Shown: positions 34,036 to 43,784, counted from the stretch's first letter. The stretch is DNA of 64,000 nt from Falsiroseomonas oleicola (GCF_019029495.1 NZ_JAERQM010000008.1:172927-236926); one strand, 5' to 3'. Notes: generated from the sequence alone by a model not told the origin. Numbers and translations are program-made.

Positions 34036-35775
34036 ATGCCGATCACCACCGAAGAACAGCGTTTCCTCGATGCCATGACACTCGATGCGCCCTGGGACCT
34101 GGTGACCACCTTCGCCGGCATGCATCGCTGGAAGCCGGAGGATGTGAACAAGGCGGCCGATGTCATTGTGGCCAAGCTGCGCAGGCATGGCATTCCGGTG
34201 GAGGTGAATGAGCCGGAAATCTGCCTCTCCGTGCCGATGGATGCTTCCGTCACCGCCGGCGGCGTCACCTACCGCGCCAAGCCGCCCTCCTCCGCCTTGC
34301 CGGTGCCGGGCGGGCGCACCGCGCCGCTGGTGAAGCTGACGGCCAATCCGAAGGCGCTGCGTTCCTATTCGCGCGACATCGCGACGCTGTTCGGGGGTTC
34401 GATCACCTCCGTCGCGCATGCAAAGGAAACGGTGGGCGGCAAGATCGTCATCATGCAGGGTTTCGGCAATCCGGCGCTGACCAGCCTGATCGAGGAATGG
34501 GGCGGGCTGGGGCTGATTGCCGTGAATCCGGGCATCGACATCCATTGGGGCACCTGCACCACCATCTGGGGCAGCCCGGACCTGCACGACCTGCCGCGCA
34601 AGCCGAAGATCCCCGTGGTCGCCGTGAACAACCCGGACGGCCAGAAGCTGATGGCCCTGGCGGAAGCCGGCGGCGAGGCGACCATCATGACCGACATGCT
34701 GGAAGGCTGGTTCCCGCAAAAGATCCCCGTGGTGACCATCCCCGGCAGCGAAGACGCACAGAAATTCGTGCTGCTGCACGGGCACTACGATTCCTGGGAA
34801 GTCGGCGTCGGCGACAATGCCACGGGCGATGCGACGATGCTGGAAATCGCGCGCGTGCTCTGGGCCAGGCGCGGCGATCTGAAGCGCGGCGTGAAGATCG
34901 CCTGGTGGCCGGGCCATTCCACCGGCCGCTATGCGGGCTCCACCTGGTTCACCGATGCCTTCGCCACCGACCTCGACGAGAACTGCCTGGCACAGGTGAA
35001 TTGCGACAGCCCCGGCTGCCGCTGGGCCACCAGCTACCACCAGACCCGCGCCTTCACCGAAAGCGCCGCGCTGGCCACGCAGGCGATCCGGGACATCGTG
35101 CCGGATGCCGACATCAAGACCATGCGGCCGCCACAGGCTGGCGACTATTCCTTCAACAATATCGGCCTGCCGAGCTTCTTCATGCTGTCCAGCACGATGC
35201 CGGAGGCGCTGCGCAAGGAGAAAGGCTATTACGATGTCTCCGGCTGCGGCGCGAACATCGCCTGGCATACGGAGAATGACACGCTGGAGATCGCCGACCA
35301 GGGCGTGCTGATGACGGATATGAAGATCTATCTTCTGTCCATCCTGCGCATCGTGAATGCGGAAGTGCTGCCCTTCGACTGGATCGCGACCTGCGACGAA
35401 TTCGACGCGACCATCGCGAAATATGAGGAGGCCTCGAAGGGCGCCGCCAACCTCGCCCCGGCCAAGGCCGCCGTGGCCGGGCTGCGCGCGGCGCTGGCGG
35501 GCCTGGAAGGCGCGCCGGTAGCGGCGCGCAATGCCGCCGTGCAGGAGCTGTCGCGCATCCTGGTGCCGATCAACTACACGCGGGAGGCGCGCTTCGCGCA
35601 TGACCCGGCCTATACCGTGCCACCCCTGCCCGGCCTGGCCGTGGCGGCGGAACTGGCGACGCTGGAGGCCGCTTTGCAGAAGCCCGCACAGGTGGAGCTG
35701 CTGCGCGGCCAGAACCGCTTCGTCGCCGCGCTGCGCGCCGCCACGCGCCGCGTGCAGCAGGCGAGCGCGGCATGA
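34036..35775 (+). CDS. M28-type metallopeptidase
   Basis: A 579-residue protein with a PA-like insert followed by a di-zinc aminopeptidase-like domain. Likely metal ligands are His250 and Asp252 (LLHGHYDSWEVGVGDNATG), Asp260, the Asp of NCDSPGCRWA and the His of AWHTENDTLEIAD. No signal peptide is visible, so it is probably cytoplasmic, unlike many secreted M28 peptidases. A GAGGGG ribosome-binding site precedes the ATG. It is divergent from the opp-hyu operon (168-base gap) and shares an ATGA overlap with the next gene, so peptides or amides imported by that transporter are its likely substrates. Confidence 0.82.
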   Translation: MPITTEEQRFLDAMTLDAPWDLVTTFAGMHRWKPEDVNKAADVIVAKLRRHGIPVEVNEPEICLSVPMDASVTAGGVTYRAKPPSSALPVPGGRTAPLVKLTANPKALRSYSRDIATLFGGSITSVAHAKETVGGKIVIMQGFGNPALTSLIEEWGGLGLIAVNPGIDIHWGTCTTIWGSPDLHDLPRKPKIPVVAVNNPDGQKLMALAEAGGEATIMTDMLEGWFPQKIPVVTIPGSEDAQKFVLLHGHYDSWEVGVGDNATGDATMLEIARVLWARRGDLKRGVKIAWWPGHSTGRYAGSTWFTDAFATDLDENCLAQVNCDSPGCRWATSYHQTRAFTESAALATQAIRDIVPDADIKTMRPPQAGDYSFNNIGLPSFFMLSSTMPEALRKEKGYYDVSGCGANIAWHTENDTLEIADQGVLMTDMKIYLLSILRIVNAEVLPFDWIATCDEFDATIAKYEEASKGAANLAPAKAAVAGLRAALAGLEGAPVAARNAAVQELSRILVPINYTREARFAHDPAYTVPPLPGLAVAAELATLEAALQKPAQVELLRGQNRFVAALRAATRRVQQASAA

Positions 35776-37172
35776 GCCGGGAGGCCGCCATCGCCGCCGC
35801 GCGGGGCATGCTGGAGGATGGCAGCCTGCTGGCGCTGCTCGCCCGCCGCGTCGCCTGCCCCACCGCCAGCCAGGACCCGGATAGCGGCCCGCATCTCTGG
35901 CGCTACCTGGAACAGGAAATGGCGCCCGACCTGGAACGCATCGGCTTCACCTGCGCCATCCACCCCAACCCCACCGGCAGGGGCGGCCCCTTCCTGATCG
36001 CGCGCAGGATCGAAGGCGAGGGCCTTCCGACCCTGCTGACCTATGGCCATGGCGACACGGTTCGCGGGCTGGATTCGGAATGGCTGGAGGGTCTCTCCCC
36101 CTGGGTGCTGACGCAGCGCGGCGAGCGCCTCTATGGCCGCGGCGTGGTCGACAACAAGGGCCAGCACACGATGAACCTCGCGGCGCTGGAAGCGGTGCTG
36201 AGGACGCGGGGGAAGCTGGGCTTCAACGTCATCCTGCTGCTGGAGACCAGCGAGGAGGTGGGCTCCCCCGGCATCGACGAATTCTGCCGCGCGCATCGGG
36301 ACGAGCTGGCGGCGGATGTGCTGGTGGCCTCCGACGGGCCGCGGCTGGTGCCGGATGTGCCGGCGCTGGTGCTCGGCACGCGCGGCGCGCTGGCGATGGA
36401 CCTGCGCGTGAAATACCGCGAGGGCGGGCACCATTCCGGCAATTGGGGCGGGCTGCTCGCCAACCCCGGCGTCCGGCTGGCCCATGCCATCGCCGCGATC
36501 ATCGACCGCGACGGCCATGTGCTGGCGCGCGACATCCTGCCGGAGCGCATCCCCAACAGCGTGCGCGCCGCCTTGGCGCAATGCCAGGTGGATGGCGGCG
36601 AGGACGGCCCGGAGATCAACCATTGGTGGGGCGAGCGCGGGTTGACCGCCGCCGAGAAGGTCTTTGGCTGGAACACCTTCGAGGTCCTCGCCTTCAAATG
36701 CGGGCATCCGGAGGCGCCGGTGAATGCCGTGCCGCCGGAAGCCTTTGCAAGGTGCCAGATTCGCTACACGGTGGATCGCGATCCGGCGACCTTCATCCCG
36801 GCCATCCGCAGGCATCTGGCCGAGGCCGGCTTCGACGATGTGATGGTGGAGGGCATTCGCAGCGGCGCGGAATGGGCGGCGACGCGGATGGACCCGGATG
36901 GGCCATGGCCGCGCCTCGCCGCGGCCTCCATTGAGCGCACCACGGGCAAGGTGCCGATGATCGTGCCGAATGCCGGTGGGTCGCTGCCGAATGACAGCTT
37001 CGCGCTGACGCTCGGCCTGCCGACGCTCTACATCCCGCATTCCTACAGCGGCTGTTCGCAGCACGCGCCGAATGAACACGCGCTGCTGCCGATCATGCGG
37101 GAAGGGCTGGAAATCGCCGCCGGCCTGTTCTGGGATCTCGGCGAGCAGGAATGGCCGAGGAAAGCCGCATGA
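35772..37172 (+). CDS. M20-family peptidase/amidohydrolase
   Basis: A 466-residue zinc hydrolase of the ArgE/DapE/carnosinase group. Motifs are TYGHGDTVRG with the first metal His, the bridging Asp in GRGVVDNKGQ, the catalytic Glu pair in ETSEEVGSPG, and the C-terminal His in PHSYSGCSQHAPNEH. The lid or dimerisation domain lies between, with GGHHSGNWGG. It overlaps the M28 gene by four bases at its start and the second hyuB by four bases at its end, so the three are translated as a unit. It probably cleaves a dipeptide or N-acyl amino acid. Confidence 0.9.
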   Translation: MSREAAIAAARGMLEDGSLLALLARRVACPTASQDPDSGPHLWRYLEQEMAPDLERIGFTCAIHPNPTGRGGPFLIARRIEGEGLPTLLTYGHGDTVRGLDSEWLEGLSPWVLTQRGERLYGRGVVDNKGQHTMNLAALEAVLRTRGKLGFNVILLLETSEEVGSPGIDEFCRAHRDELAADVLVASDGPRLVPDVPALVLGTRGALAMDLRVKYREGGHHSGNWGGLLANPGVRLAHAIAAIIDRDGHVLARDILPERIPNSVRAALAQCQVDGGEDGPEINHWWGERGLTAAEKVFGWNTFEVLAFKCGHPEAPVNAVPPEAFARCQIRYTVDRDPATFIPAIRRHLAEAGFDDVMVEGIRSGAEWAATRMDPDGPWPRLAAASIERTTGKVPMIVPNAGGSLPNDSFALTLGLPTLYIPHSYSGCSQHAPNEHALLPIMREGLEIAAGLFWDLGEQEWPRKAA

Positions 37173-38971
37173 CCCCGCCGGATGCCGTCACGGTCGAGAT
37201 CATCAAGGGCGCGCTGCGCTCGGCCCAGGCGGAATGCGAGGCGCTGCTGGAACGCACCGCCATGTCGCCGGTGATCCGGGAGAAGCAGGACTATTTCATC
37301 GGCTTCTACGGCGCCGATGGAAGGCTCGTCACCGGCACCAAGCTGGCGCTGTTCGGCGATGTGATGCGGCCGATCCTGGACCGCTTCCCGGCGGAGGACA
37401 TCCGGCCGGGCGACATCTTCTGGTACAATGACTGCTACATCTCGCGCGGCGGCGTCTCCCACACCTCCGACCAGGTCTTCGCCACCCCGGTCTTCGTCGG
37501 CGACCGGCTGGTGGCCTTCGCGCAGAGCTGGGCGCATTTCCGCGACATCGGCGGCGCCTGGCCGGGCTCCAACACGCCGGGGACGGAGAGCATCTTCCAG
37601 GAAGGCATCATGGTGCCGCCGGTGCGGCTGTACCGCGAAGGCGTGCTGAACACCGACCTGTTCGAGACCTTTGTCCGCAACTCCCGCTTCCCGCAGCATG
37701 CGCGCGGCGACACGCGGGCGCTGACGGCGGCCGTGCGGCTGGGCGAAAAGCGGCTCGGCGAGCTGTTTGCCCGCTTCGGCACGGAGACGCTGCTGGGCGC
37801 GGTGGAGGCGATGATCGAGCAGTCCTCCCGCGTCTTCCGCCGGCGGCTGGCGGAACTGTTCCCGCCCGGTGGCACCTGGCGTTTCGCCGACCGCGTCGAC
37901 GGCGACGGCAAGGGCAATGGCCCCTTCACCGTGCGCTTCAAGCTGGAATCCCGGGAAGATGGCTTCACGCTGGACACCACGGAATCGGACCCGCAGGCCC
38001 AGGGGCCGATCAACTTCCTGATGAACCCGACCGTGCCCAACACCTGCTTCGGCCTGTACCTGCTGCAGGACGAGCCCGGGCTGATGATGAATGAGGGTCT
38101 GCTGCGCGCCATCTCCGATGTGCGGACCAAGGAGGGCACGATCATCCAGCCCGCCTTCCCCGCCCCGTTAGGCCAGCGCTCCAACACGCTGGCGCGGGTG
38201 ATCTCCAGTTGCCTCGGCCTGATCGCGCAGGCGACGGGAGGCGAGAGCCCTGCGGCGAGCTCCATCTACACCATCTACACGCTGACGGGGCGGCAGCCGA
38301 AGGACGGGTCGCTGTTCTACAAGTCCGGCGGGCATGGCACGGGCCAGGGCGCACGACCCTTCGCGGACGGCATCGACGTCATCTACTACGTCGCGCAGCA
38401 GAATTATCCGATCGAGTTCCTGGAAGGCGACATGCCGGTGCGCATCCGCACCTATGCCGTCCGCGCCGATTCCGGTGGCCCCGGTCGCTGGCGCGGCGGC
38501 GCGGGCATGGTGCGGGAGATGGAGGTGCTGGTGGATGGCACCACGCTCAACACGCGCATGGACAATGTGGACAATCCGCCCTGGGGCGTGAAGGGCGGCC
38601 AGGCCGGCCGGCCCGGGCGGTTCCTGCTCAACCCCGGCACGCCGGAGGAACGCGAATTGCCGCGCCTCGCACGCGGCATTCCCATGCAGCGCGGCGATGT
38701 GGTGCGCATGGAATCCACCGGCGGCGGCGGCTGGGGCCATCCCTTCGAGCGTGAGCCCTGGCGCGTGCGGCAGGACCTGCGTGGGGGGTTCATCACGCTG
38801 GATGGTGCGCGGGACGATTACGGCGTGGTGTTTCGGGACGGGCCGGACCGCGAGGTGGACGAAGAGGCTACCGCGGCGCTGCGGGCGCAGCGCGGGGGGA
38901 ACGAGGCGATGTTCCATCGCCACGGCGCCTATCGCGATGCGGATGACTGGTGGGGGGCGATGGCGGGGTAG
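37169..38971 (+). CDS. hyuB: hydantoinase/oxoprolinase family protein, subunit B (second copy)
   Basis: A 600-residue HyuB subunit with the same landmarks as the first copy: AVTVEIIKGALRSAQAECEA, LLERTAMSPVIREKQDYF, WYNDCYISRGGVSHTSDQVF, AHFRDIGGAWPGSN, RADSGGPGRWRGGAG and GGGGWGHPFERE. The two copies are clearly paralogous but differ throughout, so this is not a recent duplication. The ATG at 37169 overlaps the peptidase stop (ATGA). Its partner hyuA lies downstream on the opposite strand, three bases away, which is an unusual arrangement for subunits of one enzyme. Confidence 0.92.
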   Translation: MTPPDAVTVEIIKGALRSAQAECEALLERTAMSPVIREKQDYFIGFYGADGRLVTGTKLALFGDVMRPILDRFPAEDIRPGDIFWYNDCYISRGGVSHTSDQVFATPVFVGDRLVAFAQSWAHFRDIGGAWPGSNTPGTESIFQEGIMVPPVRLYREGVLNTDLFETFVRNSRFPQHARGDTRALTAAVRLGEKRLGELFARFGTETLLGAVEAMIEQSSRVFRRRLAELFPPGGTWRFADRVDGDGKGNGPFTVRFKLESREDGFTLDTTESDPQAQGPINFLMNPTVPNTCFGLYLLQDEPGLMMNEGLLRAISDVRTKEGTIIQPAFPAPLGQRSNTLARVISSCLGLIAQATGGESPAASSIYTIYTLTGRQPKDGSLFYKSGGHGTGQGARPFADGIDVIYYVAQQNYPIEFLEGDMPVRIRTYAVRADSGGPGRWRGGAGMVREMEVLVDGTTLNTRMDNVDNPPWGVKGGQAGRPGRFLLNPGTPEERELPRLARGIPMQRGDVVRMESTGGGGWGHPFEREPWRVRQDLRGGFITLDGARDDYGVVFRDGPDREVDEEATAALRAQRGGNEAMFHRHGAYRDADDWWGAMAG

Positions 38972-38974
38972 GCG

Positions 38975-41056
38975 CTACGCCTCCCCCACCTCCACCACCA
39001 GATTCCCGAAGGCATCCATCGTCGCGACGTCGCCGGGATGCAGCCAGGTGGTCGCATCCATCTGCACGACGATCCCGGGGCCGCGCAGCACCGCGCCGGT
39101 GCCGAGCCTGTCGCGGTGCCAGACCGGCACGCGCGCCGGGCCATCGGCCAGCTGCACCAGCGCATCGCCCATCGCCGTCACCGCGCCAGCAGGCGGAACG
39201 CTGGCCGGCGCCGGGCCGGGCAGCGTGCCGAGGGCCGTCACGTCCAGCGTCACGATCTCCACCGCCGTGTCGCGCTGCGCGAAGGTGTAGAGCTGTTCGT
39301 GAAAGGTATGAAAGCGCTCCACCGCTTCGGCCAGCGCGGCCGCATCGGCGCGGCGGCCGGGCCAGTCCACATACAGTTCGAAGCCCTGATGCACATAGCG
39401 CATGCCGGCGCGCCAGCGGATCTCCCGCGCTTCCTCCGGCACCGCCTCCGCCACCAGCCAGGCGGCGGCTTCCGCATCCAGCGCGGTGAAGGCATTGGTG
39501 AGCGGCGCGAGATCCGTGACCGGCGCGCGCAGCATCACGGTTCGCGCAAATTCGTTGCGCAGCGGCGCGGCCAGCAGCCCCTCGGCGGAAAGCACGCCGG
39601 GCCGTGCCGGCACCAGGATACGCTTCATTCCGAGCAGCCGCGCGATGGCGCCGGCCTGCAACGGCCCCGCGCCGCCGAAGGGCAGCAGCGAAAAATCCTG
39701 CGGGTCGAAGCCGCGCTGCACGGAGACGACGCGGATCGCGCCCGCCATGGCATTGTCCGCCACCGCGACGATGCCGCGCGCCGCATCGGCGAGGCTGAGG
39801 CCCAGCGGCTTCGCAATGCGCGTCTCGATGGCGCGTGCCGCCGCATCGACATCCAGCGTGATGCCGCCATCGAGCAGCGAGGGCGGCAGCCGGCCCAGCA
39901 CGAGATTCGCATCCGTCAGCGTCGGCGCCTCGCCGCCCTTGCCATAGGCGACGGGGCCGGGCACCGCGCCAGCGCTTTCGGGCCCGACCAGCAGCGCGCC
40001 CTCCGGCGAGACCCGCGCGATGGAACCGCCGCCGGCGCCGATGGTGTGGATGTCGATCATCGGCAGGGTCAGCGGCCAGTCGCCGACCCGGCCCTCGCTG
40101 GTCAGTCGCGGCTCGCCGTCGATCAGGCTGATATCGGCGGAGGTGCCGCCAACATCCAGCGTGATGAGCCGCGGATGCCCCGCCCGCAGCCCCAGCGCAC
40201 GCGCGCCGACCACGCCGGCGGCGGGGCCGGAGAGTGCGGTCTGCACCGGCTGCCTCGCTGCCCCCTCGCCACGGATCACGCCGCCACTGGACTTCATCAG
40301 CAACAGCGGCGCGGCGATGCCACCCTCCCGCAGCCGGTCCTCGACGCGGCGGACATAGGTGGCGACGGCGGGCATGACATAGGCGTTCAGCGCGGTCGCC
40401 ATGCTGCGTTCGTATTCGCGGAACACCGGCAGCACCTCGGTGGACAGCGTGATGGGAATGCCCGGCAGTTCCTCCGCCAGGATCGCGCCCGCCCGCTGTT
40501 CGTGGCGCGGATCGGCATAGGCGTGCAGGAAACACACGGCGACGGCCTTCACATCGAGGCGACGGAATTCCGCGGCGGCGGCGCGCACATCCGCCTCCTC
40601 CAGCGGCGTCACCACGCTGCCATCGGCGGCCAGGCGTTCACGGGCTTCCAGCACATGCTCGGGCGGAATCGGCCGGCGCGGCTTCACCCAGGCGTAGAGG
40701 TTCTCGTGGCGCGGAATGTCGTGACGGCCGATCTCCAGCACATGGCGCAGCCCGGCGGTGGTCAGCAGCCCGGCCTGGGTGCCCTTGTGTTCAAGGATGG
40801 CATTGGTGGCGACGGTGGTGCCGTGCAGCACATGCGTCACCTCCGCCGCCAGTCGCGCCGCCGAGGCCAGGATCTGCGCGATGCCATCGGCGAAGGCCTG
40901 GGACCGGTCGGCGGGGGTGGAGGGCACCTTGGCCTGCCAGCGGTGGCCGCTGGCGCGGTCCACCAGCACGATATCGGTGAAGGTGCCGCCGGCATCGACC
41001 GCGATGGAAAGCGGTCCCTTCGCAGTGGGTTGCGCCATCGCCTGCTGATCGCTCAT
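38975..41056 (-). CDS. hyuA: hydantoinase/oxoprolinase family protein, subunit A (second copy)
   Basis: A 693-residue HyuA subunit. The actin-like start is SIAVDAGGTFTDIVLVD (Ala where most have Ile), followed by HGTTVATNAILEHKGT, LMKSSGGVIRGEGAARQPVQ, LSGPAAGVVGARALG, VGGTSADISLI and GAGGGSIARV. The C-terminal part with DWPGRRADAAALAEAVERFH is also present. The ATG at 41054-41056 opens the frame. It faces hyuB end to end with three bases between, so the two transcripts would overlap as antisense unless termination is precise. Substrate unknown. Confidence 0.92.
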   Translation of the reverse strand: MSDQQAMAQPTAKGPLSIAVDAGGTFTDIVLVDRASGHRWQAKVPSTPADRSQAFADGIAQILASAARLAAEVTHVLHGTTVATNAILEHKGTQAGLLTTAGLRHVLEIGRHDIPRHENLYAWVKPRRPIPPEHVLEARERLAADGSVVTPLEEADVRAAAAEFRRLDVKAVAVCFLHAYADPRHEQRAGAILAEELPGIPITLSTEVLPVFREYERSMATALNAYVMPAVATYVRRVEDRLREGGIAAPLLLMKSSGGVIRGEGAARQPVQTALSGPAAGVVGARALGLRAGHPRLITLDVGGTSADISLIDGEPRLTSEGRVGDWPLTLPMIDIHTIGAGGGSIARVSPEGALLVGPESAGAVPGPVAYGKGGEAPTLTDANLVLGRLPPSLLDGGITLDVDAAARAIETRIAKPLGLSLADAARGIVAVADNAMAGAIRVVSVQRGFDPQDFSLLPFGGAGPLQAGAIARLLGMKRILVPARPGVLSAEGLLAAPLRNEFARTVMLRAPVTDLAPLTNAFTALDAEAAAWLVAEAVPEEAREIRWRAGMRYVHQGFELYVDWPGRRADAAALAEAVERFHTFHEQLYTFAQRDTAVEIVTLDVTALGTLPGPAPASVPPAGAVTAMGDALVQLADGPARVPVWHRDRLGTGAVLRGPGIVVQMDATTWLHPGDVATMDAFGNLVVEVGEA

Positions 41057-41159
41057 GCCCGCTCCATCATCCGCAGCGGGATGCTACAGCGGTTTCGCGC
41101 GGCCTGGAAATCGGCCCCGGGGCATTTATCCTGACGTTATGAGCATGGTCTTGGGACCT

Positions 41160-41254
41160 GCGGCCGGCATTTTCGCCGGCCGAGCGGCCGAATGGCCGCC
41201 GCCGCATATGCGGCGAGCCAAGGCTGCGGATGCAGCCGCCCGGCGCTTGAGGGC
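41160..41254 (+). repeat. dispersed structured element, copy A
   Basis: One of three related intergenic elements in the window. Copy A begins with a perfect hairpin CGGCCGGC/GCCGGCCG, then the linker CCGAGCG (41180-41186), hairpin GCGGCC-GAAT-GGCCGC, palindrome CGCCGCATATGCGGCG, linker AGCCAAG (41216-41222), hairpin GCTGC-GGAT-GCAGC and the conserved tail CGCCCGGCGCTTGAGGGC, in which GCCC can pair with GGGC. The linkers and tail are shared with copies B and C, while the stems differ but keep pairing. It ends one base before the stop codon of the alpha/beta hydrolase gene on the other strand. Confidence 0.75.
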
Positions 41255-41255
41255 A

Positions 41256-42632
41256 TCACACAAAATAGCAGACCTTGTTCGCCACCTGGCCAAAGGGCAT
41301 CGGGTCCCGGTTCAGCCGCACCTCCAGGAAGGTGGTGGTGAAGGGCCAGAACAGCTTGGTGCCGGCGCGGCCGAACACCGCTGGCAGCTTCACCTCCGCA
41401 TCCCAGACGCCCGTTTCGTTCATCGCCGCCAGATCCGGCGTTATCCTTTCGCTGTTCAGTCCGTGATAGCCGACGAGGTCGGAGCCGGAGGAGGCGATGA
41501 TGCGCACCCAGAGATCCGGCACCTGCCCCGCGGGAAAGCGCGCGAAGAGCTTCGTCAGATTGATGTGGAAGCAGCGCAGCGAAGGATCGGCGCGATAGGC
41601 GTGCACGTCGAGGTCGAAGGGCACGCGCCTGTCCGCCGCCTGGTCGCGGGAAAACAGCTCGATGAAATAGTCGCTGATGGGATCGCCACGCTCGTCGATC
41701 GCCCGCACCACGAATTGCTGGTACTGGTCGATGCCGTCCCGCGCTTCCCGCGTCACATCCTCCGCCGTGTCGCGCCAGGCATCGAAGCCGGCATCGTCCT
41801 TCACCTCCAGCGCGGAGATCACGAGGTCGCGCAATGTGCCGTCGGGCTTCGCCAGGATGGTGGAGTGGTTCTTGCCCGCCACGGGATACAGCCGCATGGG
41901 CAAAGCTTTACGTGCCGCGACATCGCTCGCGGCGATTCGCTTCGGACTATCCACTTCCAGCGCCTCCGCATCGACCGCCAGATCAATGCAGAGTTTCTGG
42001 CTGTCCAGGCTGCAACCCGCCAGCCGCACGGTGCCGTCCGAACCTTCCTCATTCACCAGCGCCTTCAACCCCGAATAGCGCGCCGTGCCGCAGAGGATGA
42101 AGACATAGGGCGAGTCCTTGCCGCGCTGGTAGAAGGGCTCCTTGCCCAGCAGGTCCTGATGCGCGAGGTCCCAGGTGAAGCGGCTGCCGAGTTCCAGCCC
42201 ATCCAGGATCTGGTCGCCCGCCTCCATGAAATCCGTGCCCGGAATCCGGTTGCCCTTGAAGATGGCGCCGAGATAGCCGCGGCCGCGATGCGCCAGCGGC
42301 GATCCATTGGTCGCCGGCGCCAGCGCCACCAGCCGCTTCAACCGCGCCCGCCGACCGCCATAGGTGGCGAGCCAGGACCGGATCACCAGCATGCCCGTGG
42401 AATGCACGATGGCGTCGAAGGCCTGTTCAGGTTCCAGCCTGGTCCGCAGCGCGCGATCAAAGCCCTCGGCGAGGTCCTTGATGGTGACCTCATTGGTCAG
42501 GCTCTTGTATTCGCAGATATGCACATCGGCTTCGGCATGGCCGGCGGCGACAAGCTGGCGCTTCCAGGGCTCGAAGGACAGGCCTTTGTCCGAATAGCCA
42601 TGCAGCAGGATGATGGGATTCTTCGCCGGCAT
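41256..42632 (-). CDS. alpha/beta-hydrolase (lipase/esterase-like) of unknown substrate
   Basis: A 458-residue protein. The first 130 residues are an alpha/beta-hydrolase core: the oxyanion-hole motif LLHGYSDKG and the nucleophile elbow IVHSTGML, with Ser78. The usual first Gly of GxSxG is Val here. A His in GKNHSTIL could complete the triad. The C-terminal third has beta-rich segments (FVVRAIDERGDPISDYFIEL) like an added sandwich domain. No signal peptide is seen. The ATG at 42630-42632 has GGAGG upstream. No operon partner is evident; its 3' end borders a structured repeat. Confidence 0.78.
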   Translation of the reverse strand: MPAKNPIILLHGYSDKGLSFEPWKRQLVAAGHAEADVHICEYKSLTNEVTIKDLAEGFDRALRTRLEPEQAFDAIVHSTGMLVIRSWLATYGGRRARLKRLVALAPATNGSPLAHRGRGYLGAIFKGNRIPGTDFMEAGDQILDGLELGSRFTWDLAHQDLLGKEPFYQRGKDSPYVFILCGTARYSGLKALVNEEGSDGTVRLAGCSLDSQKLCIDLAVDAEALEVDSPKRIAASDVAARKALPMRLYPVAGKNHSTILAKPDGTLRDLVISALEVKDDAGFDAWRDTAEDVTREARDGIDQYQQFVVRAIDERGDPISDYFIELFSRDQAADRRVPFDLDVHAYRADPSLRCFHINLTKLFARFPAGQVPDLWVRIIASSGSDLVGYHGLNSERITPDLAAMNETGVWDAEVKLPAVFGRAGTKLFWPFTTTFLEVRLNRDPMPFGQVANKVCYFV

Positions 42633-42705
42633 CGTTGCACCTCCGGTTCGCGCGTGGGCGGAGGCTGGCACGCCCCCGCCCGGCCGGACAACCGGGAAGT
42701 GCCGA

Positions 42706-43683
42706 TCAGCTCGCAGTGATATTCGCGCGGCGCACCACGCCGCCCCAGCGCTCGATCTCGGCGCGCTGGAAGGTGGCGAAGGCGTCCGGGCCGCTGCCGA
42801 CGAGATCCAGGCCGAGCCCCGCGGCACGCTCCGCGACTTCCGGCACCGCCAGCGCGGCCACCACCTCCGCATGCAGGCGGTTGACGATGGCGGGCGGCGT
42901 GCCGGCGCGCACACTCATGCCGTACCAGTTCGTCACCTCGAATCCCGGCAGCGTCTCCTTCGCCACAGGCACATCCGGCAACGCCGCCAGCCGCGTCGGG
43001 CCCGTCGCCGCCAGGGCGCGCACGCGGCCAGAGGCAATATGCGGCTGCGCGATGGCCAGGGCGTCGAACATGAACTGGCACTGGCCGGCGATCACATCGG
43101 TGAAGGCCGGCGCGCTGCCGCGATAGGGCACGTGGATGGTCTGGATGCCGGCGGCGCTGTTCAGCAATTCGCCCGACAGATGCGGCAGCCCGCCATTGCC
43201 GGAGGAGGCGAAGTTCAGCCTGCCGGGCTGCGCCTTCGCCAAGGCGATGAACTCCGCCAGGCTCCGCGCCGGCACCTCCGGATTCACCACCAGCACGAAG
43301 GCCAGGGAGGCCACATGCGACAGCGGCGCGAAATCCCGCAGCACATCCACCGGCATGTTCGGATACAGCACCGGGTTCACCGCCAGATTGCCGGTGGTGC
43401 CGAAGAAGATGGCATGGCCATCGGCCTCCCCCTGTGCCACCGCCTGGGTCGCCACCAGGCCATTGGCGCCCGGCCTGTTTTCCACCACCACCGGCTGGCC
43501 GAGCTTCGCCCCCATATGCGGCGCCATCAGCCGTGCCAGGATGTCGATGCCGCCGCCCGGCGGAAAGCCGATGACGATGCGGACCGGCCGGTTCGGAAAG
43601 CCCTGCGCCAAGGCTGGCGCGGCGAGTGGCAGGGCCAGGCCGGCGCCCAGCAGCCCACGGCGGCTCATGCGGTATGTCATCAT
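42706..43683 (-). CDS. Bug/TctC-family solute-binding protein
   Basis: A 325-residue periplasmic receptor. A Tat-like signal (MSRRGLLGAGLALPLAAPAL) is followed by FPNRPVRIVIGFPPGGGIDI, VVVENRPGANGLVATQAVA and the IHVPYRGSAPAFTDVIAGQ motif, all typical of the Bug family. GGGAGGA lies seven bases before the ATG at 43681-43683; a second ATG follows directly. The gene is divergent from an operon encoding a propeller protein, a carboxymuconolactone decarboxylase homolog and a maleate isomerase, which suggests a carboxylate ligand linked to that pathway (inference). Confidence 0.92.
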   Translation of the reverse strand: MMTYRMSRRGLLGAGLALPLAAPALAQGFPNRPVRIVIGFPPGGGIDILARLMAPHMGAKLGQPVVVENRPGANGLVATQAVAQGEADGHAIFFGTTGNLAVNPVLYPNMPVDVLRDFAPLSHVASLAFVLVVNPEVPARSLAEFIALAKAQPGRLNFASSGNGGLPHLSGELLNSAAGIQTIHVPYRGSAPAFTDVIAGQCQFMFDALAIAQPHIASGRVRALAATGPTRLAALPDVPVAKETLPGFEVTNWYGMSVRAGTPPAIVNRLHAEVVAALAVPEVAERAAGLGLDLVGSGPDAFATFQRAEIERWGGVVRRANITAS

Positions 43684-43721
43684 CTTGTTCCTCCCTTGTG
43701 ACACCCTTCCCGTCGGGTGAC

Positions 43722-43760
43722 TTGACATTTCTTCTCGTATGGTGGGATTGATTTTACCAA
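43722..43760. promoter_or_regulatory. divergent promoter region with TTGACA box and TGGT...ACCA repeat
   Basis: Between the Bug receptor and the propeller gene lies TTGACA (43722-43727), a perfect match to a -35 box, although no good -10 box follows at the usual distance. Next to it TGGT (43740-43743) and ACCA (43756-43759) form an inverted repeat with a 12-base spacer. The region is AT-richer than its surroundings. It may bind a GntR- or IclR-type regulator; none is encoded nearby. Confidence 0.35.
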
Positions 43761-43784
43761 GAGGTCAAGGGCGGAGGAAAGACG

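Noticed and set aside
41160..41254. Interpreting the structured elements simply as transcription terminators.
   Set aside because: They lack T-runs, carry several hairpins with conserved unpaired linkers, and one copy lies inside an operon in the sense direction.
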